A DNA stretch of 64,000 bases from Scolanthus callimorphus (taxonomy: Eukaryota; Cnidaria; Anthozoa; Actiniaria; Edwardsiidae). A model generated the notes under the pieces. It was not told the origin of the DNA, did not search any database, and was given only the letters and a program-made list of their open reading frames with translations. A program made the position numbers and the translations under genes. The stretch is taken from contig CM066919.1 of NCBI GenBank assembly GCA_033964015.1, positions 26,184,204-26,248,203 of the forward strand, read 5' to 3'. This document shows, in pieces, positions 30,966-42,600 of the stretch (positions are counted from its first letter, which is position 1; each line of letters opens with the position of its first letter).

Positions 30966-32005
30966 AAATGAATTACCTGCGGCTTCACTCCCTCACACAG
31001 TATCGCGATTCACCCTGTCACTCTGTGTTGTTGTGAGCCGTCAATATTTTTGGACAGCTAGGAAAAAGGCTTGTCCAAAGGCTTAAATTACGGACGAAAT
31101 TTTTGCTTTCGAAGTCAATACAGCCACCACAGGGACTCGCGCATGCGTAGTCGTTTTACCGCGGTGTCTGATTGCACAGACTATTTTCTCTTTTTAACAA
31201 TTAGAGTACGAGTTCAAGTTTTCTGAGTCAATAGATAGTTAACGTTGCGCGTAGCGCCGAGGTGACTATTTAACTCATATAAAACGAGAACGAGTAGTCT
31301 AATTGTTTTAGTAGAAACCCACTAGCATACTACCTTCGACTTGTTGCTAAAACGTACTTTTTTCAATGGTTTTAGAAAGTTTTACACTGGCGTTGCTGAG
31401 CCAATCAGATTGCAGGATTCGTAATAGTGTGCGAGTAGGTTTCTAAATATTAGAAATGTTCTGCCCATCGCCTGGCGTTTCTTTTAGTCAAGGATTTTGA
31501 CTGTGGTGTTATCCCAATGGGGAAGTCATTCAATTTCCGCCTTGTGTTTGCACCGGCGCCTTGTGTTTTCTGCTGAATATAACCTATACACACATGGTAA
31601 GACAAGCATACTTTTGGGGGCATTTTGTCTATACAAGAGGGTGCTGCAGTATATCGTAACGTGATGTCATCGATTCCAAGCTTGAAACCATCATACAGTA
31701 AAAACCCGCGTATAAGTAAAGTAAAGTAAGGAACTTTATTAACGTCTCAAATGTATTTAGCCGTGCACGAGTGCACTACTAATTGGGGAGACGGTGCACA
31801 CCTTACCCCCTTCTCTACCAGAGCTCCAGAAGAAAGGAACTCAAAGCTATAAGTATAAGTATAAGAACCTGGACCGTTTTAAGAACCTGTTAGGCTAACA
31901 TTTTCATTTTAAGCTCCCTCCACATAAGAACCTATTTTAATACATTACTATTCACTCAGTTCAGAACTGGTGTAATCTATTTATTATTTGTTTCACTAGA
32001 CAAAG

Positions 32006-32102
32006 AAAAGCTTTCCCTGCTAGCAGAGGCCTCTTTTCTCTGTATTTCGTCGCTAGCGAAATACAGAGAAAAGAGGTCTCTGCTAGCAGGGAAAGAAAAG
32101 CT
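32006..32102. repeat. Hairpin related to the 28.4-kb palindrome
   Basis: Arms AAAGCTTTCCCTGCTAGCAG through CTCTGTATTTCG meet around a loop of about 7 bp. One substitution between arms (GGCC/GGTC). A minimal version of the outer ends of 28,411-28,770. Confidence 0.8.
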
Positions 32103-32686
32103 TCGCTAATACAAAAATTTGAAAGGCATTTCGCGACACAATTTTAATTCAAAGAAATGCGTCATCACAATGCAAGACAGTATTAAATAGGGGCTTAACG
32201 TGAAAGATTTGCATATCCAATTAGTATATCTTGCTACGTGGTTAGAACAAACCGTAGTTAGAATCAAGAGTTTCAAAATCAGCGAGACCTATTTTCTTGT
32301 TTATGTAGAACTTTGAAGAGTTGAGAACAGCCATAGTCATACCGGGTACGACAGTATTGTCTGGACTTGTATTTTCCAGGAAATCAATCAACTGTATCTT
32401 TTCATAAATTCAAGACGAGAGTTCAACGAGTTCAGCAAACAAAAGCGTCTAGACTATGAAAGTGACGCTTGCTGACCGATCTTCGTCTTCTTGCTGAGAT
32501 TCAACTCAAGTTTCGAAGCCGAGCTGTCTGGATTCACGTTGTTCAAGAGTAAACAAAAATCGCTGAAGAAATATTGCTGTTACCAGTGTACCGAAAATTG
32601 AATTGCAAATTTGAAGCTCCTTGCAAACTCAGTGAGGACCGCATTCTCACGATTCTCACCTTAAAGTAAGTTTGAAAACTGTTAAA

Positions 32687-32983
32687 ATGAATGCTCAGCA
32701 ACAAGGCCCATATGCCGGGCAGTATCCACCACCACAGCCGGTTCATAATGGGCAGTATCCACCGCCACAGCCGGTCAATACCGGACAGTATCGACCACCA
32801 CAGCCGGTTCATAATGGGCAGTATCCACCACCACAGCCGGTTCATAATGGGCAGTATCCACCGCAGCAGCCGGTCAATAGCGGACAGTATCCACTGCCAC
32901 AGCCGGTCAATACCGGGCAGTATCAAGGTTATGCCGGACCGCCACCTCCTCGTGGTTATTACCCCCCACAGGGCTCCCCTCAG
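32687..32983 (+). CDS. LITAF-domain gene exon 1 (repeat region)
   Basis: 99 codons, mainly seven units of GQYPPPQPVHN/VNT encoded by a 33-bp DNA repeat. Donor GTTTGT follows a complete Gln codon. An antisense frame across it reflects the repeat. Confidence 0.9.
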
Positions 32984-35900
32984 GTTTGTTGCAACTAGCA
33001 GGGGACTTTTTTGTTTATGCCATGCGCAATAACCGCTGCTCTCCAAGTTTTCATTGCAGACTCAACTCAGGGAAAAGCACTGTTGAGTATCACGAATTTG
33101 TAATCAAATAGCGCTCTATTTCTATTTCTCGTTTGTTTTGTTTTTATTTTGAAAGCGGGAAGGATAAAACAAAACGTTTATTCAGCTGCCTGTATATTGC
33201 AAACAAAAATTGTTTGATTTTAGGATCTGTGGATCTTCATCTGCGACTGTTTAAACTGTTTAAAATTCAGACTGCAAGTGCAAGAAAAATGACGTTGTTT
33301 TTGTTTAGCAATCGTAACGATTTCCTTTTTTATCCTATCAGTTTACCCTGATATTTCGGGGCCTTCCAGTGGAATTAGATCAAGTGGAAAGAGATGTCAT
33401 AGTTTTGGGTTGAGAAATAAAAGTTCTGCACCATGCAGATACATATATTTTGCTTGAAAAACCTGGTCACACTGTTTATAATGAAAAGTTGATTAGTTTG
33501 TGTGATAACCTTATTAGAAAATGTCTGGACAAGTTTCACCATAACCTATCCTGGAATTCAATTGATTTGACTACTGATGATTTACAACCCCAGATTTTCT
33601 ATCTAACCAAGCTGGGATTTTGTCAAACAATGTGTAAATACCCAGACTGAGGGGTACCCACCCTGGAAATACAAGCTCAGTTTTCACCACCCTTCCCTGG
33701 GATTAAATTGTGGATTATGTCCATGAAAAGGATGAGACTCCAAATTGGTGAACTTTTTATTGTGCTATTTATAACTAACAGAGTATTCTGATAAGTTCTG
33801 TAATAGTGGAACCTGGGCAGTTGACAAATTACACCTGTTGACAACATTGGGTTTTGAGGTGGCAACATAATTTTCACAAGAAAAATTGAATCAAAGAGGA
33901 TTTTGATACAGCACTGTGATGTTCTTCTGAGCAGTAAACTATCTGTAGTGAAAACTCTTTAAAGTAGCCCCTGCTATAGTTCTACTTCTGTAAATCAATC
34001 GATGAAATGCTCTTGTAATACTGTAACATCTAAAATGTTGCATCCCTGAACCACCAGCACTTGTGCTAGAAATTGCTATTTGGTTGCAGGATGCAGTTGT
34101 TTAGTGTCATCCAGACAAGAATGGCATTATGTTCCTTTTGTGAATTGGGCATATACATGTACACCTACACCTTCGGAACCTGGAACAAACAATGCACAAC
34201 AAGTTACTTCTGAATGTCCTACCCTCTATTATATCTTTTATCAGGTGCTTCTAAAAAACTTTCCTTTTTAATGCATAGTAACTAGGAGAAGTGAAATGAA
34301 ATTTGTATTATTACAGTCACACAGGTTGTTCTCTTTGCTGATGGACAACACTGATGGACAACTTTGGTATCAAATTGCAATTTCTCGTGAGCAACTTTAA
34401 TTCGCCACATGTCTGAGCACTGGAGGGGCAGACCATAATGGAACGATTTTGGAAACAAAATATTTCAAGTTCTGGTACAATATCGTGAAGACAGATACAA
34501 AAGATTTCTTGAAATTTGATTCAAGCAAGTTGTCCATTAATGTTGCTAGGCAATATTGCAAAATTGTCGGGAAGAGAACATCTCGTTTCACTGTAACATG
34601 ATCTACAATTTCCACTCACAAGTCAAATGGTTTATCAAAAAATCCAATTTCTCACCAAATTTATTTTTAAATTCAGTAAGTATACACAACTAGCAGTTCT
34701 TTTTTATACCAGCTCAGATTTCAATTTATTTTGCTTTCTGGGCAAACAAACTGAGCACTTCAGTTCTTGCAAAAGCTATTTCAGTGAAAATATTTCTAAG
34801 GAGCATGCCCAAGCATAGGTGTCCTGAAGGTGAACACACCAAAAAAGCATTAACTTCCCCCATTATTTCCAAAAAAATAGCACCACACAATGAAGACATA
34901 TAGAATGCAGTTTTGTTTTCGAGAGATACTTCAGTGGTACAACGAGCAGTTTTCGAAAAATGTTCAATTAATTAATATTCATGAGTCAACATTTTCAAGC
35001 AGATTTTAGAACTCGAGTGAAGACCCGATTTTGCTGCCGATCTCAAGGAAATCAAATGGTTTCATTTAAACTGGGTCCTAGAAACTGCGTGTGACTTATT
35101 TCCAGATCTGATATTCCCCGTGAGGAAAGTGGGAGTCCAAGAACAACAACCACTGAAACTCATGTGCGTAACTGTCGAACCAAAAACACATAACTTCCCC
35201 CATTTTCTGTTTCATCCCCGTCAGATAAACGAATTTCAAAATGATAGTACTTCCATTTTTCACTGACAACTCTGTGGTACAACGACTAGATTTTGAAAGC
35301 ACATTCTGGCAAGACGATAAGAAATCGGCTTATTGCATTACAGCAAGTAAGCTCAACGAAAGATTCCACAAAACCCCTTGGTGCGATTTCTCAGAGAGAG
35401 ACCTACATAAGCCAACAGTAATTAAAAGCTTACCTTGGCGGATAATTTGACACTTCACCTTTCAGCTGCTGGCAGAAAGTTAACTTGGGAATTCCACCAC
35501 AGATCACAGACATCCGCCATATTAAATCGAAATCCTTGAATAGAGCTGCTTTGCCGAAGCGAATAGCGTAGCAATCTCAAGCTCAAACTGCTCAAAATTC
35601 ATTCCCCAAGTACAAGTATTGTTTCTTTTGAACTCCGTTTGTGGTTTACATTACTTATTCCCGCATAAAAATGGAGAAATTAACTCGGTCGACACGACAA
35701 CAAACCAGCATTTGCTCAGCTGAAGACAAATCAGGCCGATCAGGCCGTGCATCTGCGCATGCGTCACATAAAGGTCCCCTGCTGTTGCAACTCGGTTTTA
35801 TGTTTGTTGTTGTTGTTGAAATGTTATAGACTTCCAACATTCAAACTGCTGAAAATGTACCGTTATTTCGTGGAAAGTGCCTTTACTGAGCTCCGGGGTG

Positions 35901-37487
35901 TCAACGTATGAGACAAGAGTCATTCAGCAGCAACAATGTTCGCCATGTGAGTTTCTGGATATAGATTTTCTCTTAGAACAACCTGTTATAATATACGACT
36001 AAATTCCCCTCTCCCTTCGACGATGTCAAAATATTCTCATGGCGATGCTCTGACGAAGGGGGAATGGGAGGCAAGATTTGAGTCTGCGGGAATTGTACTG
36101 GAATATGGAAAGCGACCCATTTTGATAAAGGCTGTAGCTGTTATTTACCTCTCGGTCCCAGAACCTACTCCGCTGTTTAGGCTGTGGGAGCAGACAATTG
36201 TTGGTCGCTTCTGATTGGTCGATATTTCCTTCACCTGTCATGCTACCAGAGCTCCGACTAGTATGAACGAGAGTCTCTGTTCTCTGGCCAGGAACGTGCA
36301 TGCGCTGTTGTTGGAAAAATTCGCTCGCGTGAAATGTGTGTCAGAATGAAGTAAAAAACGCATCTCTTTGCAGGTTGGGTACACGGCATCGCCAAACCAA
36401 GTAGTGATCGTCCAACAACCAGTGATCATGAGGCCTGTCACGCTAGGCGAGAGGCCGGTTGCGGTGATGTGTTCCCGCTGTCACGCAAACATCGTTACTA
36501 AAGTCACGCGACAAGTCGGAACCAAAACCTGGTTTTTCTGCTGCTGCTTGTCGCTTGCGTGGTGAGTTTGAGAAATAAATCTCTAAACAAATTGCTTACT
36601 GGAAATAATGACTTGCAACAGCCTAGTCCCTGGCGTTCTGGGTGGGCTTCCTGTGGTTGGTAAGACGTGTGTGACGTGACGTCACAAGAGACCCTCGCGC
36701 ATCCTCACGGTTCATCCGAGCACAGGAAGCCCACCCAGAACGCCAGCGACCAGGCTGGGCGACATATCTAGATTTAGTATCACTCTTGTCGCACGGTTTT
36801 AGAGCTTTTGAAGTGTTGTCTAAGAGATGAAGTAGAAGCCCATCCCAGACTGTTATACTGCGGTACTGGAAGTGAGGTTCAATTAAATTATGGATTTTTA
36901 CGATCGGCTGCGGTGCACTCATCAATGAAGGGCCTTTTAAGGCGTTTCAAAGTTCCGGAAGATACTTTCTTAGTTATTTCCTCGATGTGCTTCGACCACA
37001 GGACAGAGTGCAATCAATAGGTAAGCCTAGACATTTTGTGTGGTGCAGCTACTTTTCTTTAGTTTTCTTTTTTCGAAATGGAGATATCAGAATTGACTTT
37101 GGTTTGTAATCTGTCTTGACCCAACTATCATAAATTCTGTTTTTGCTATATGTTCGGCTTTCCCATGGCTGAATACCGGACACTTCCCATTCTTGTGTCA
37201 TGGGTAATTCAGCTTTTCCAATGAATCGGTTTCTGCAGAAATTCCCTGTGAGTTATATACGGTACTAAACTCGCGATTTAATAGTTCATTTCCCGTATCT
37301 CAATTCTAGTTGCTGCTGCTTTCCGTTCTGTATGGATTGTGCAAAAGATGCTTCTCACTCCTGCCCAAACTGCTCCAATCACATCGGCACCTACACGCAG
37401 CCCATTATGCCAACCAGCCGCCGGGGGTCGAGGGGATCGTGCGGTTCAGGAGGGGATGATGGAGGGGATGACGGAGGCGATGACTAG
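32687..37487 (+). CDS. LITAF-domain protein with Pro/Gln-rich N-terminal repeats, three exons
   Basis: LITAF-like zinc-binding membrane-anchored protein of the late endosome/lysosome family. Exons 32,687-32,983, 36,374-36,561 and 37,310-37,487; junctions are GT/AG and phases agree (0, then 2). N-terminus MNAQQQGPYAGQY followed by repeats of QYPPPQPVHNG, which carry PPxY-like late-domain motifs as in other LITAF proteins. The LITAF domain has the first zinc knuckle (CSRCHANIVTKV), a hydrophobic Cys-rich anchor (WFFCCCLSLA then CCCCFPFC) and the second knuckle with the family HxCPxC signature (HSCPNC). The tail is GSGG(DDGG) repeats. AATAAA lies 38 bp after the stop. The real start is the ATG at 32,687. 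Function is inferred from the family. Confidence 0.92.
32984..36373 (+). other. Intron 1 of the LITAF-domain gene
   Basis: 3.39 kb. No exon recognised. Contains two related segments about 320 bp apart with CATAACTTCCCCCATT or CATTAACTTCCCCCATT and GTGGTACAACGA (34,840-34,950 and 35,185-35,290), and a repeat fragment at 36,147-36,215 related to the MITE at 15,029. Confidence 0.6.
36374..36561 (+). CDS. LITAF-domain gene exon 2
   Basis: Acceptor CTCTTTGCAG. Encodes VGYTASPNQVVIVQQP, then the first half of the LITAF domain (CSRCHANIVTKV, GTKTWFFCCC). Ends two bases into a Cys codon at donor GTGAGT. Confidence 0.92.
36620..36756. mobile_element. MITE with TIR AGCCTGGTCGCTGGCGTTCT
   Basis: 137 bp in intron 2 of the LITAF-domain gene. 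Left AGCCTAGTCCCTGGCGTTCT through GGGTGGGCTTCCTGTG, right its complement; GTGACGTGACGTCAC lies in the middle. Confidence 0.78.
37310..37487 (+). CDS. LITAF-domain gene exon 3
   Basis: Acceptor CAATTCTAG. Completes the membrane-associated Cys run, then MDCAKDASHSCPNCSNHIG (second zinc knuckle), YTQPIMPTS and a Gly/Asp tail to TAG at 37,485-37,487. Confidence 0.92.
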
Positions 37488-37525
37488 GAACTTCTTCGTC
37501 GGTTCAAAAACCTTACGCTGGGGGC

Positions 37526-37531
37526 AATAAA
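37526..37531 (+). terminator. Polyadenylation signal AATAAA of the LITAF-domain gene
   Basis: Canonical AATAAA 38 bp after the stop codon, in context GGGGGCAATAAACTAG. Confidence 0.6.
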
Positions 37532-37734
37532 CTAGTTCAAAATGCCCATTCAACTTTTCAGCGTAACAGCCACTGAGACGCATGCGCGAGATTTGATACA
37601 GAGCCATTGGGAGGGGGAAATAGGGGGAAAATGTGAAGGTGTTCACGGTTCGAGTATCCTGACCGTAATTAGTTTGCTAGACGCAAGCGCAAGGGAACGC
37701 AATGTCTCGATTTTCGTGCCGCTTCATTGAAATT

Positions 37735-38950
37735 TAAATGGCTAGAAGTTCGCTCTAAATGAAAACCTTACCTGCCTTAGAAGCTTTTGACGTGTATAAA
37801 GAACCCAACAAATAACACGCCATGATTTCTTGCTTCCACATCTGTTCCAACGCAACACTAGTTTATCTGTGTTTGTACCAGGGCTTGACAAGAGTTGGTC
37901 ACATCACATGAAAAACTGACATGCTCCACACCATTAGGCTTATCAAACCAATCTGTACTTCTTGGTAGAGAGTTCGAGACTGTAGTGCCTTCTCATGATT
38001 CCGTCCGATGACTGCAACTCCTCCTCCTCGTAAGGCCAGTGCATGACAGATAGCTCTTCCAATTCCACCTGAACCTCCAAATACAGCGCACACTTTAGAG
38101 GATAGAGGGGAGGGGTTCATGTTGCTGTACTAAGAATATGTAGGTCTGATAAGCCATTGAGATGAAGGAATTTTGTTTTTTCCTGCAGTTTTTCTGCAAT
38201 GAAAACAAGAATCCTAATTAAGTTCAGGGCACAGTCTAATTATGCCTATTTATCAGACCCTTGTGAACGGCAGCCTGGACTACGTATGATACGTAGGGTA
38301 CTTGAGAAGGGATAGGAGTATTTTACAAGAGCAGGTTTATTTTTTTTCTGTCTAGAAGCCATTCATTAGCTGTATTTACACACTAGAGACGAGTTTCTCG
38401 CCTTGAATATGGTTTCCTGTTCTTCTGTGATCACGTGAAAACAATTTTTTGAAGGAGAAAGTTTAGACAGATAACAAGCAAGTGTTTCTGAGCAGAATTG
38501 ACATAAAGCAGGAACTTTTTCTGACAAGAAACTCGTCTCAGACGAGTTTTCCGTCTCTAGTGTGAATACGGCTGTTTATCAAACAAAGAGTCCATTATCA
38601 AGAGTAAGGATCTCGTATTAGTGTTGTTCTCATAGCGTCAGGAAAGTGTCTATTTTTAGGAACATGTTTTCATTGTTTTCCGTGTGTGCGCGATTGTGTG
38701 CTTGGTTTCCTGTTAGTCGAATGCTAAAAGGGAACCAAAAACTGCTGTTCTTTCACTCATATGGCTTGTAGGTGCTTATTACGTATAGTGCCCTAAAAGT
38801 TGGTGAACTGCAAGTCTCTGTTCAAATTTATGGCAAATTGTGTTCTAAAAATAGATACTTTCTAGCGCTGAAGCGGACGGACCTAAATAAGATTCTTACT
38901 CTTAGGAAATGGACTCTTGATAAAAGTGATGAACTTAAAAGGTTGCTGCA
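37735..38950 (-). pseudogene. CBR4: Partial inverted copy of the CBR4-like locus, multiply deleted
   Basis: Reverse-complement homolog of 325-3,450. The ATG is at 38,120 and the frame MNPSPLSSKVCAVFGGSGGI is intact, unlike the first locus; the exon runs without interruption through GRNHEKALQ where locus 1 carries the 1,017-bp transposon. It then shifts frame and stops at 37,899. About 60 bp (including the NAAG codons) and the Ser/Tyr active-site segment are deleted; homology resumes at the intron-2 donor (GGCAGGTAAGG) and fades near 37,735. Because 5' flank and intron 2 are present it is a genomic duplication, not a retrocopy. Non-functional. Confidence 0.85.
38367..38573. mobile_element. MITE, AGCTGTATTCACACTAGAGACG family (copy 4)
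   Basis: 207 bp, very similar to 415-621 and in the same orientation although the surrounding locus is inverted. The corresponding place in locus 1 (about 1,618-1,635) lacks it, so it inserted independently after the duplication. Confidence 0.78.
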
Positions 38951-39003
38951 TGCAAGGCATTTAATACAAAACTTAGCACGCTTGGAACTAGATAGCTAGC
39001 GCT

Positions 39004-39690
39004 CATTCTCGTGCCCAGCGCATGCTCACCATTCAGCGAAGGCCCCATTCTCGAACCCAGAGCTCCAACCTCGTCCCCAGGGTCTTCTCGGTCGTTTTCA
39101 AAATTGCGGTTAACTCGGGAGAAGACCCTGGGGGAGGCTGAGTCACATGACCGTTTTGAAACAAAGGACAACCTCGTTCCTATGTCCTCAAACAGTGGTC
39201 ATGTGACTCAGCTTCCCCCAGGGACTTGTGCTCGACCAACCGCCATCTTGAAAACTACCCACAAGACCCTGGGGACGAGGTTGCCCCGGCTCTGGGGACA
39301 GCCATTGATGCATCATGCGCGAGATTTGATACAGAGCCGCATTCTCGTACCCAGAGCTCCCCGGCTCTTCTGCTCGCAGGGGAGGCTCTGGGGACATCCA
39401 TTTGAGGGCCGTCGCTGATTGGCTATTTTGAGCGTTGGAGCATGCGCTGAAAGGTCTTTCTCTCAGCGGCTCTGTATTAAATCTTGCGCATGCGTCAGTG
39501 GCTGTCACCAGAGCCTCCCCCGCGAGGTTGCGAGCCGGGGAGCTCTGGGTTCGAGAATGACAGAGCCGTTGAGAGAAACAACTTTCTGCGCATGCCCCAA
39601 CGTTCAAAATCAGCGACGGTCCTCAAATGGATGTCCCAGAGCCTCCCCCGCGGGCAGAGCGTTGAGAGAAACAACTTCATGCCCCAATCT
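39004..39690. mobile_element. Nested cluster of CATTCTCGAACCCAGAGCTCC-family elements
   Basis: The unit 39,341-39,559 is complete (CATTCTCGTACCCAGAGCTC to its complement). To its left (39,040-39,300) lies a different inverted element with AGAAGACCCTGGGGGAGGCT and GTGACTCAGC; to its right is a partial unit. The same family is at 30,543-30,965. Confidence 0.72.
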
Positions 39691-39699
39691 TTCGCACAC

Positions 39700-42600
39700 C
39701 CATTCATGTAAATAATTCCGCTCAAAGGATATCAATACCCGAACTTGCGAAAAAGTATCTATTACCACTGTATGCATTGCTACGCGACCTTCAAAATTCA
39801 CTGTTGCGATTGGCGTTTCTCAGCAAAGGAACTGTAACGTTAATTTTCTTGAACCAGAAAGTTAAAATTCGAGCCATGGAAGACAGAGGATAGCTTAAAA
39901 CCATTTTGGTTGATATGGCAATCAATTTTGAGCGAATCCAGCGTTTTGGTTTGATTGACGGCTAAAAAACGCCAATCGCCCATCGCAACATCGAATTTTG
40001 AGGTCGCGTAGCAATGCATACAGTGGTAAAAAAAGCTTAAATCTACCTTCTTTACAAACTATTTATAAATTACAGCCTCCCGTATACTTTAACTCTATTC
40101 TAAATTTTAAACGAGCAAAATAATCAGACTTCAAATTTTAGCAAAGTTGGCCAGGTATATGGAATTTGCCGCTTTCAAAATAAACTGAAATACTTAGCTA
40201 CTAGAGGCTACGTATTATGTATTCATAGTCAGGTATCACTTTTTCCAAGAAACCGTGTATCAAATTAAACATGTACCTTCCCATCTTTCTCATTTATTTA
40301 AACCAAACTAATATTAGTAGCTACGTACAACACATTTTCTACAGGGAAGGGCCAGTTAAAAACGCATAACTCGCCAGCTAATTCCTCCAAGATGACCTTT
40401 GCAAAATACGCAAAATTAAGAGCGCAACAAAAGAAGAGAGTGTTTGAAAGAGTGCATATCGTTCTTGAACAAAACATTCAATAGCAAGTCCCAGAGAACA
40501 ACGAAACTTGGCAGAATTTCGAACGACATGTCAAGTTTTAATAGCAACTGTTTACTTGCTGTTTCTGGGGCAAAATCTCGTGAATCTCGAACCTGAATAG
40601 GTTTTTGCTCCAACGAGTTCCACAAAATGCAAAAGATGCAAGTTGTCAAATTTCCATCCCAAAACAAGTCCATGTTCAAGGCTCAAATAATTTTCATCTA
40701 ATTTAGTTGTATTTCTAATCGATTGCTGACGCTAAAAGCACCGGAAGTTCGATTAAAAAAAAATAATATTAAAGACACAGCACTTTTTAGCCGCTTAAAA
40801 AATATAAACGACGCAAAAGAGGCAAAATAAGGCATTCAATAATACTCATGCTATGGATTAAAATAGCATATAAATTAGTTACAATTTTACTTGTATTTTT
40901 TTTACAGAACGCTTTATGTTCCTTTGAAATACGTAAAATCTCTTAAAAAAGCATACACAATTTCCAGATAACCCTTTTGCAAAATTACAATTCGCTTTTG
41001 GTAAATATATCAGCGAAATATAAACCAGAGACAAAAAGGAACATTGTATGACGTAGTTTTTAGGAAAAGGATTGAGATTGTTGATTTATTTAAGGAGTAC
41101 TTCTAGATCTTAGCATTTTACTTAAAAACAGAATGTTTAACTTGGTGATATTTTAGAATATGAATAGTAAACAGTTTTAGCGGGCAGTCTTTCGGGTTTT
41201 TTTCTGTTACGTCCTTCAAAAGATCTAGAAAAATATTCGTTTCCTGGGTACTTTCCTGGGTACATGTAACGACGGGTTTAGTCTGCCTTGTATTACCTGA
41301 AGCACTGCTCATAATAATATTCAGAGAAACAGACGAAGAGTTTCAGAACCCTTTTTTCTCTGCAAACAAATATAATTTCTCATTGATTATTTTGTATTAG
41401 GAGTTTTATCGAAAGCGAAACAGTTTAGCGAGTGTTTCACTTTCCATCATTGTGTTCGCTGTTGAAAGACGTTTCTCTCTGTTTCTGAAAAGGGTGGCAA
41501 TGCTGTTTTTATTTCAAAACTCTGTGGTTGTCTTCTAATCAAAACCATTAGCTTATTCTTTGTGACGTAAAGCCGTGAATGAAGCAAGTTTTCGAGCCTG
41601 CATTCTTTTAACGACTAAAATAAACAGTTCTGATCGGTCCAAAACAAGAAGCGAGTATTATCAGCACCTGAACATTCCCCTAGAGAATTTCGATGCTTGA
41701 TTTTGGATTTAAAAGAGTGTTAAGCAACCAAAAAAATGTTTCTTTTACTCATAATTGAAAATTCTAGTCTTGCGGAAAGATTCCGGTGGTTTTGCATAAT
41801 AAAGCATTAATCACGTGCTTCAATTGTTCTGTGGCATTTGATTGGCAGCTGAGATAAACGGCAAGCGATCTTATTGTTTTCTCAAATTCATTTCTGCAGG
41901 CAAGAGTATAAAGAATCACTTCTGAAACTGGTAAGCATTTTCAAATCTTGTTTTGGCAGAAATAACTTGCCAAAACGACGTGACAAGGCACCCAAGACTT
42001 GAACCAAGAAGTGTTCTTTCGTTTTCCCTAAAAACAGTCCCATGTTTTGGGGTTTTTCGGGTTATTTCAAAAGTGGGTTGTGTTTCAAGTCTATCTTCAC
42101 AAAGATGTGAAGCAATGGCTAGAAACTTGTCACTTTTAAATGTTAGTTCAGTTCTTAGAAGTCGCTTCTGGGTTCAAATCAAACGCTTATATCTTTCACA
42201 AAAACAACTAGCCATCAAGATAGCTTGTATTACTAGGAAAACAGGCAGAATTTGAGCAGAGGTAAAGAGAAAACAAGAGGGGTTTTAGTAAAGGCAGGAA
42301 AATATAAGCTCCAACATGGAAGTGAGGTCAAGTATAACAGAACACTCGACTGAATTGTATTTCTTGATTTTCACAGCCGACTTAAACGAGAAATAACATG
42401 AACAAAACATTGCTTAATGTTTAAGCAGTGTTTTGAGGTAATTCTGAGGCATCTCGGGTCACATTTGAGTGAATTATCACGGCTCAAACAAAATGAAAGC
42501 AAACCAAAAGCAAGGGTGATATAATATTCAAGCAAACCCGGTAAAACACCTCATGCGTGCGAGAACTTAGACGTCTACAAGATACCTCAAGGTTTACGTT

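Noticed and set aside
32543..33046. 167-codon frame antisense to LITAF-domain exon 1
   Set aside because: Shadow of the 33-bp repeat; the sense frame has the conserved LITAF gene structure.
37735..38950. CBR4-like copy as a processed retrocopy
   Set aside because: It lacks the 'intron 1' sequence but keeps 5' flank and the start of intron 2; the missing sequence is a transposon with target duplication in the other locus, so reverse transcription is not needed.
38985..39715. Several 75-140 codon frames on both strands
   Set aside because: They lie in inverted-repeat elements that recur at 30.5-31.0 kb and 60.8 kb and share the same translated repeat peptides.
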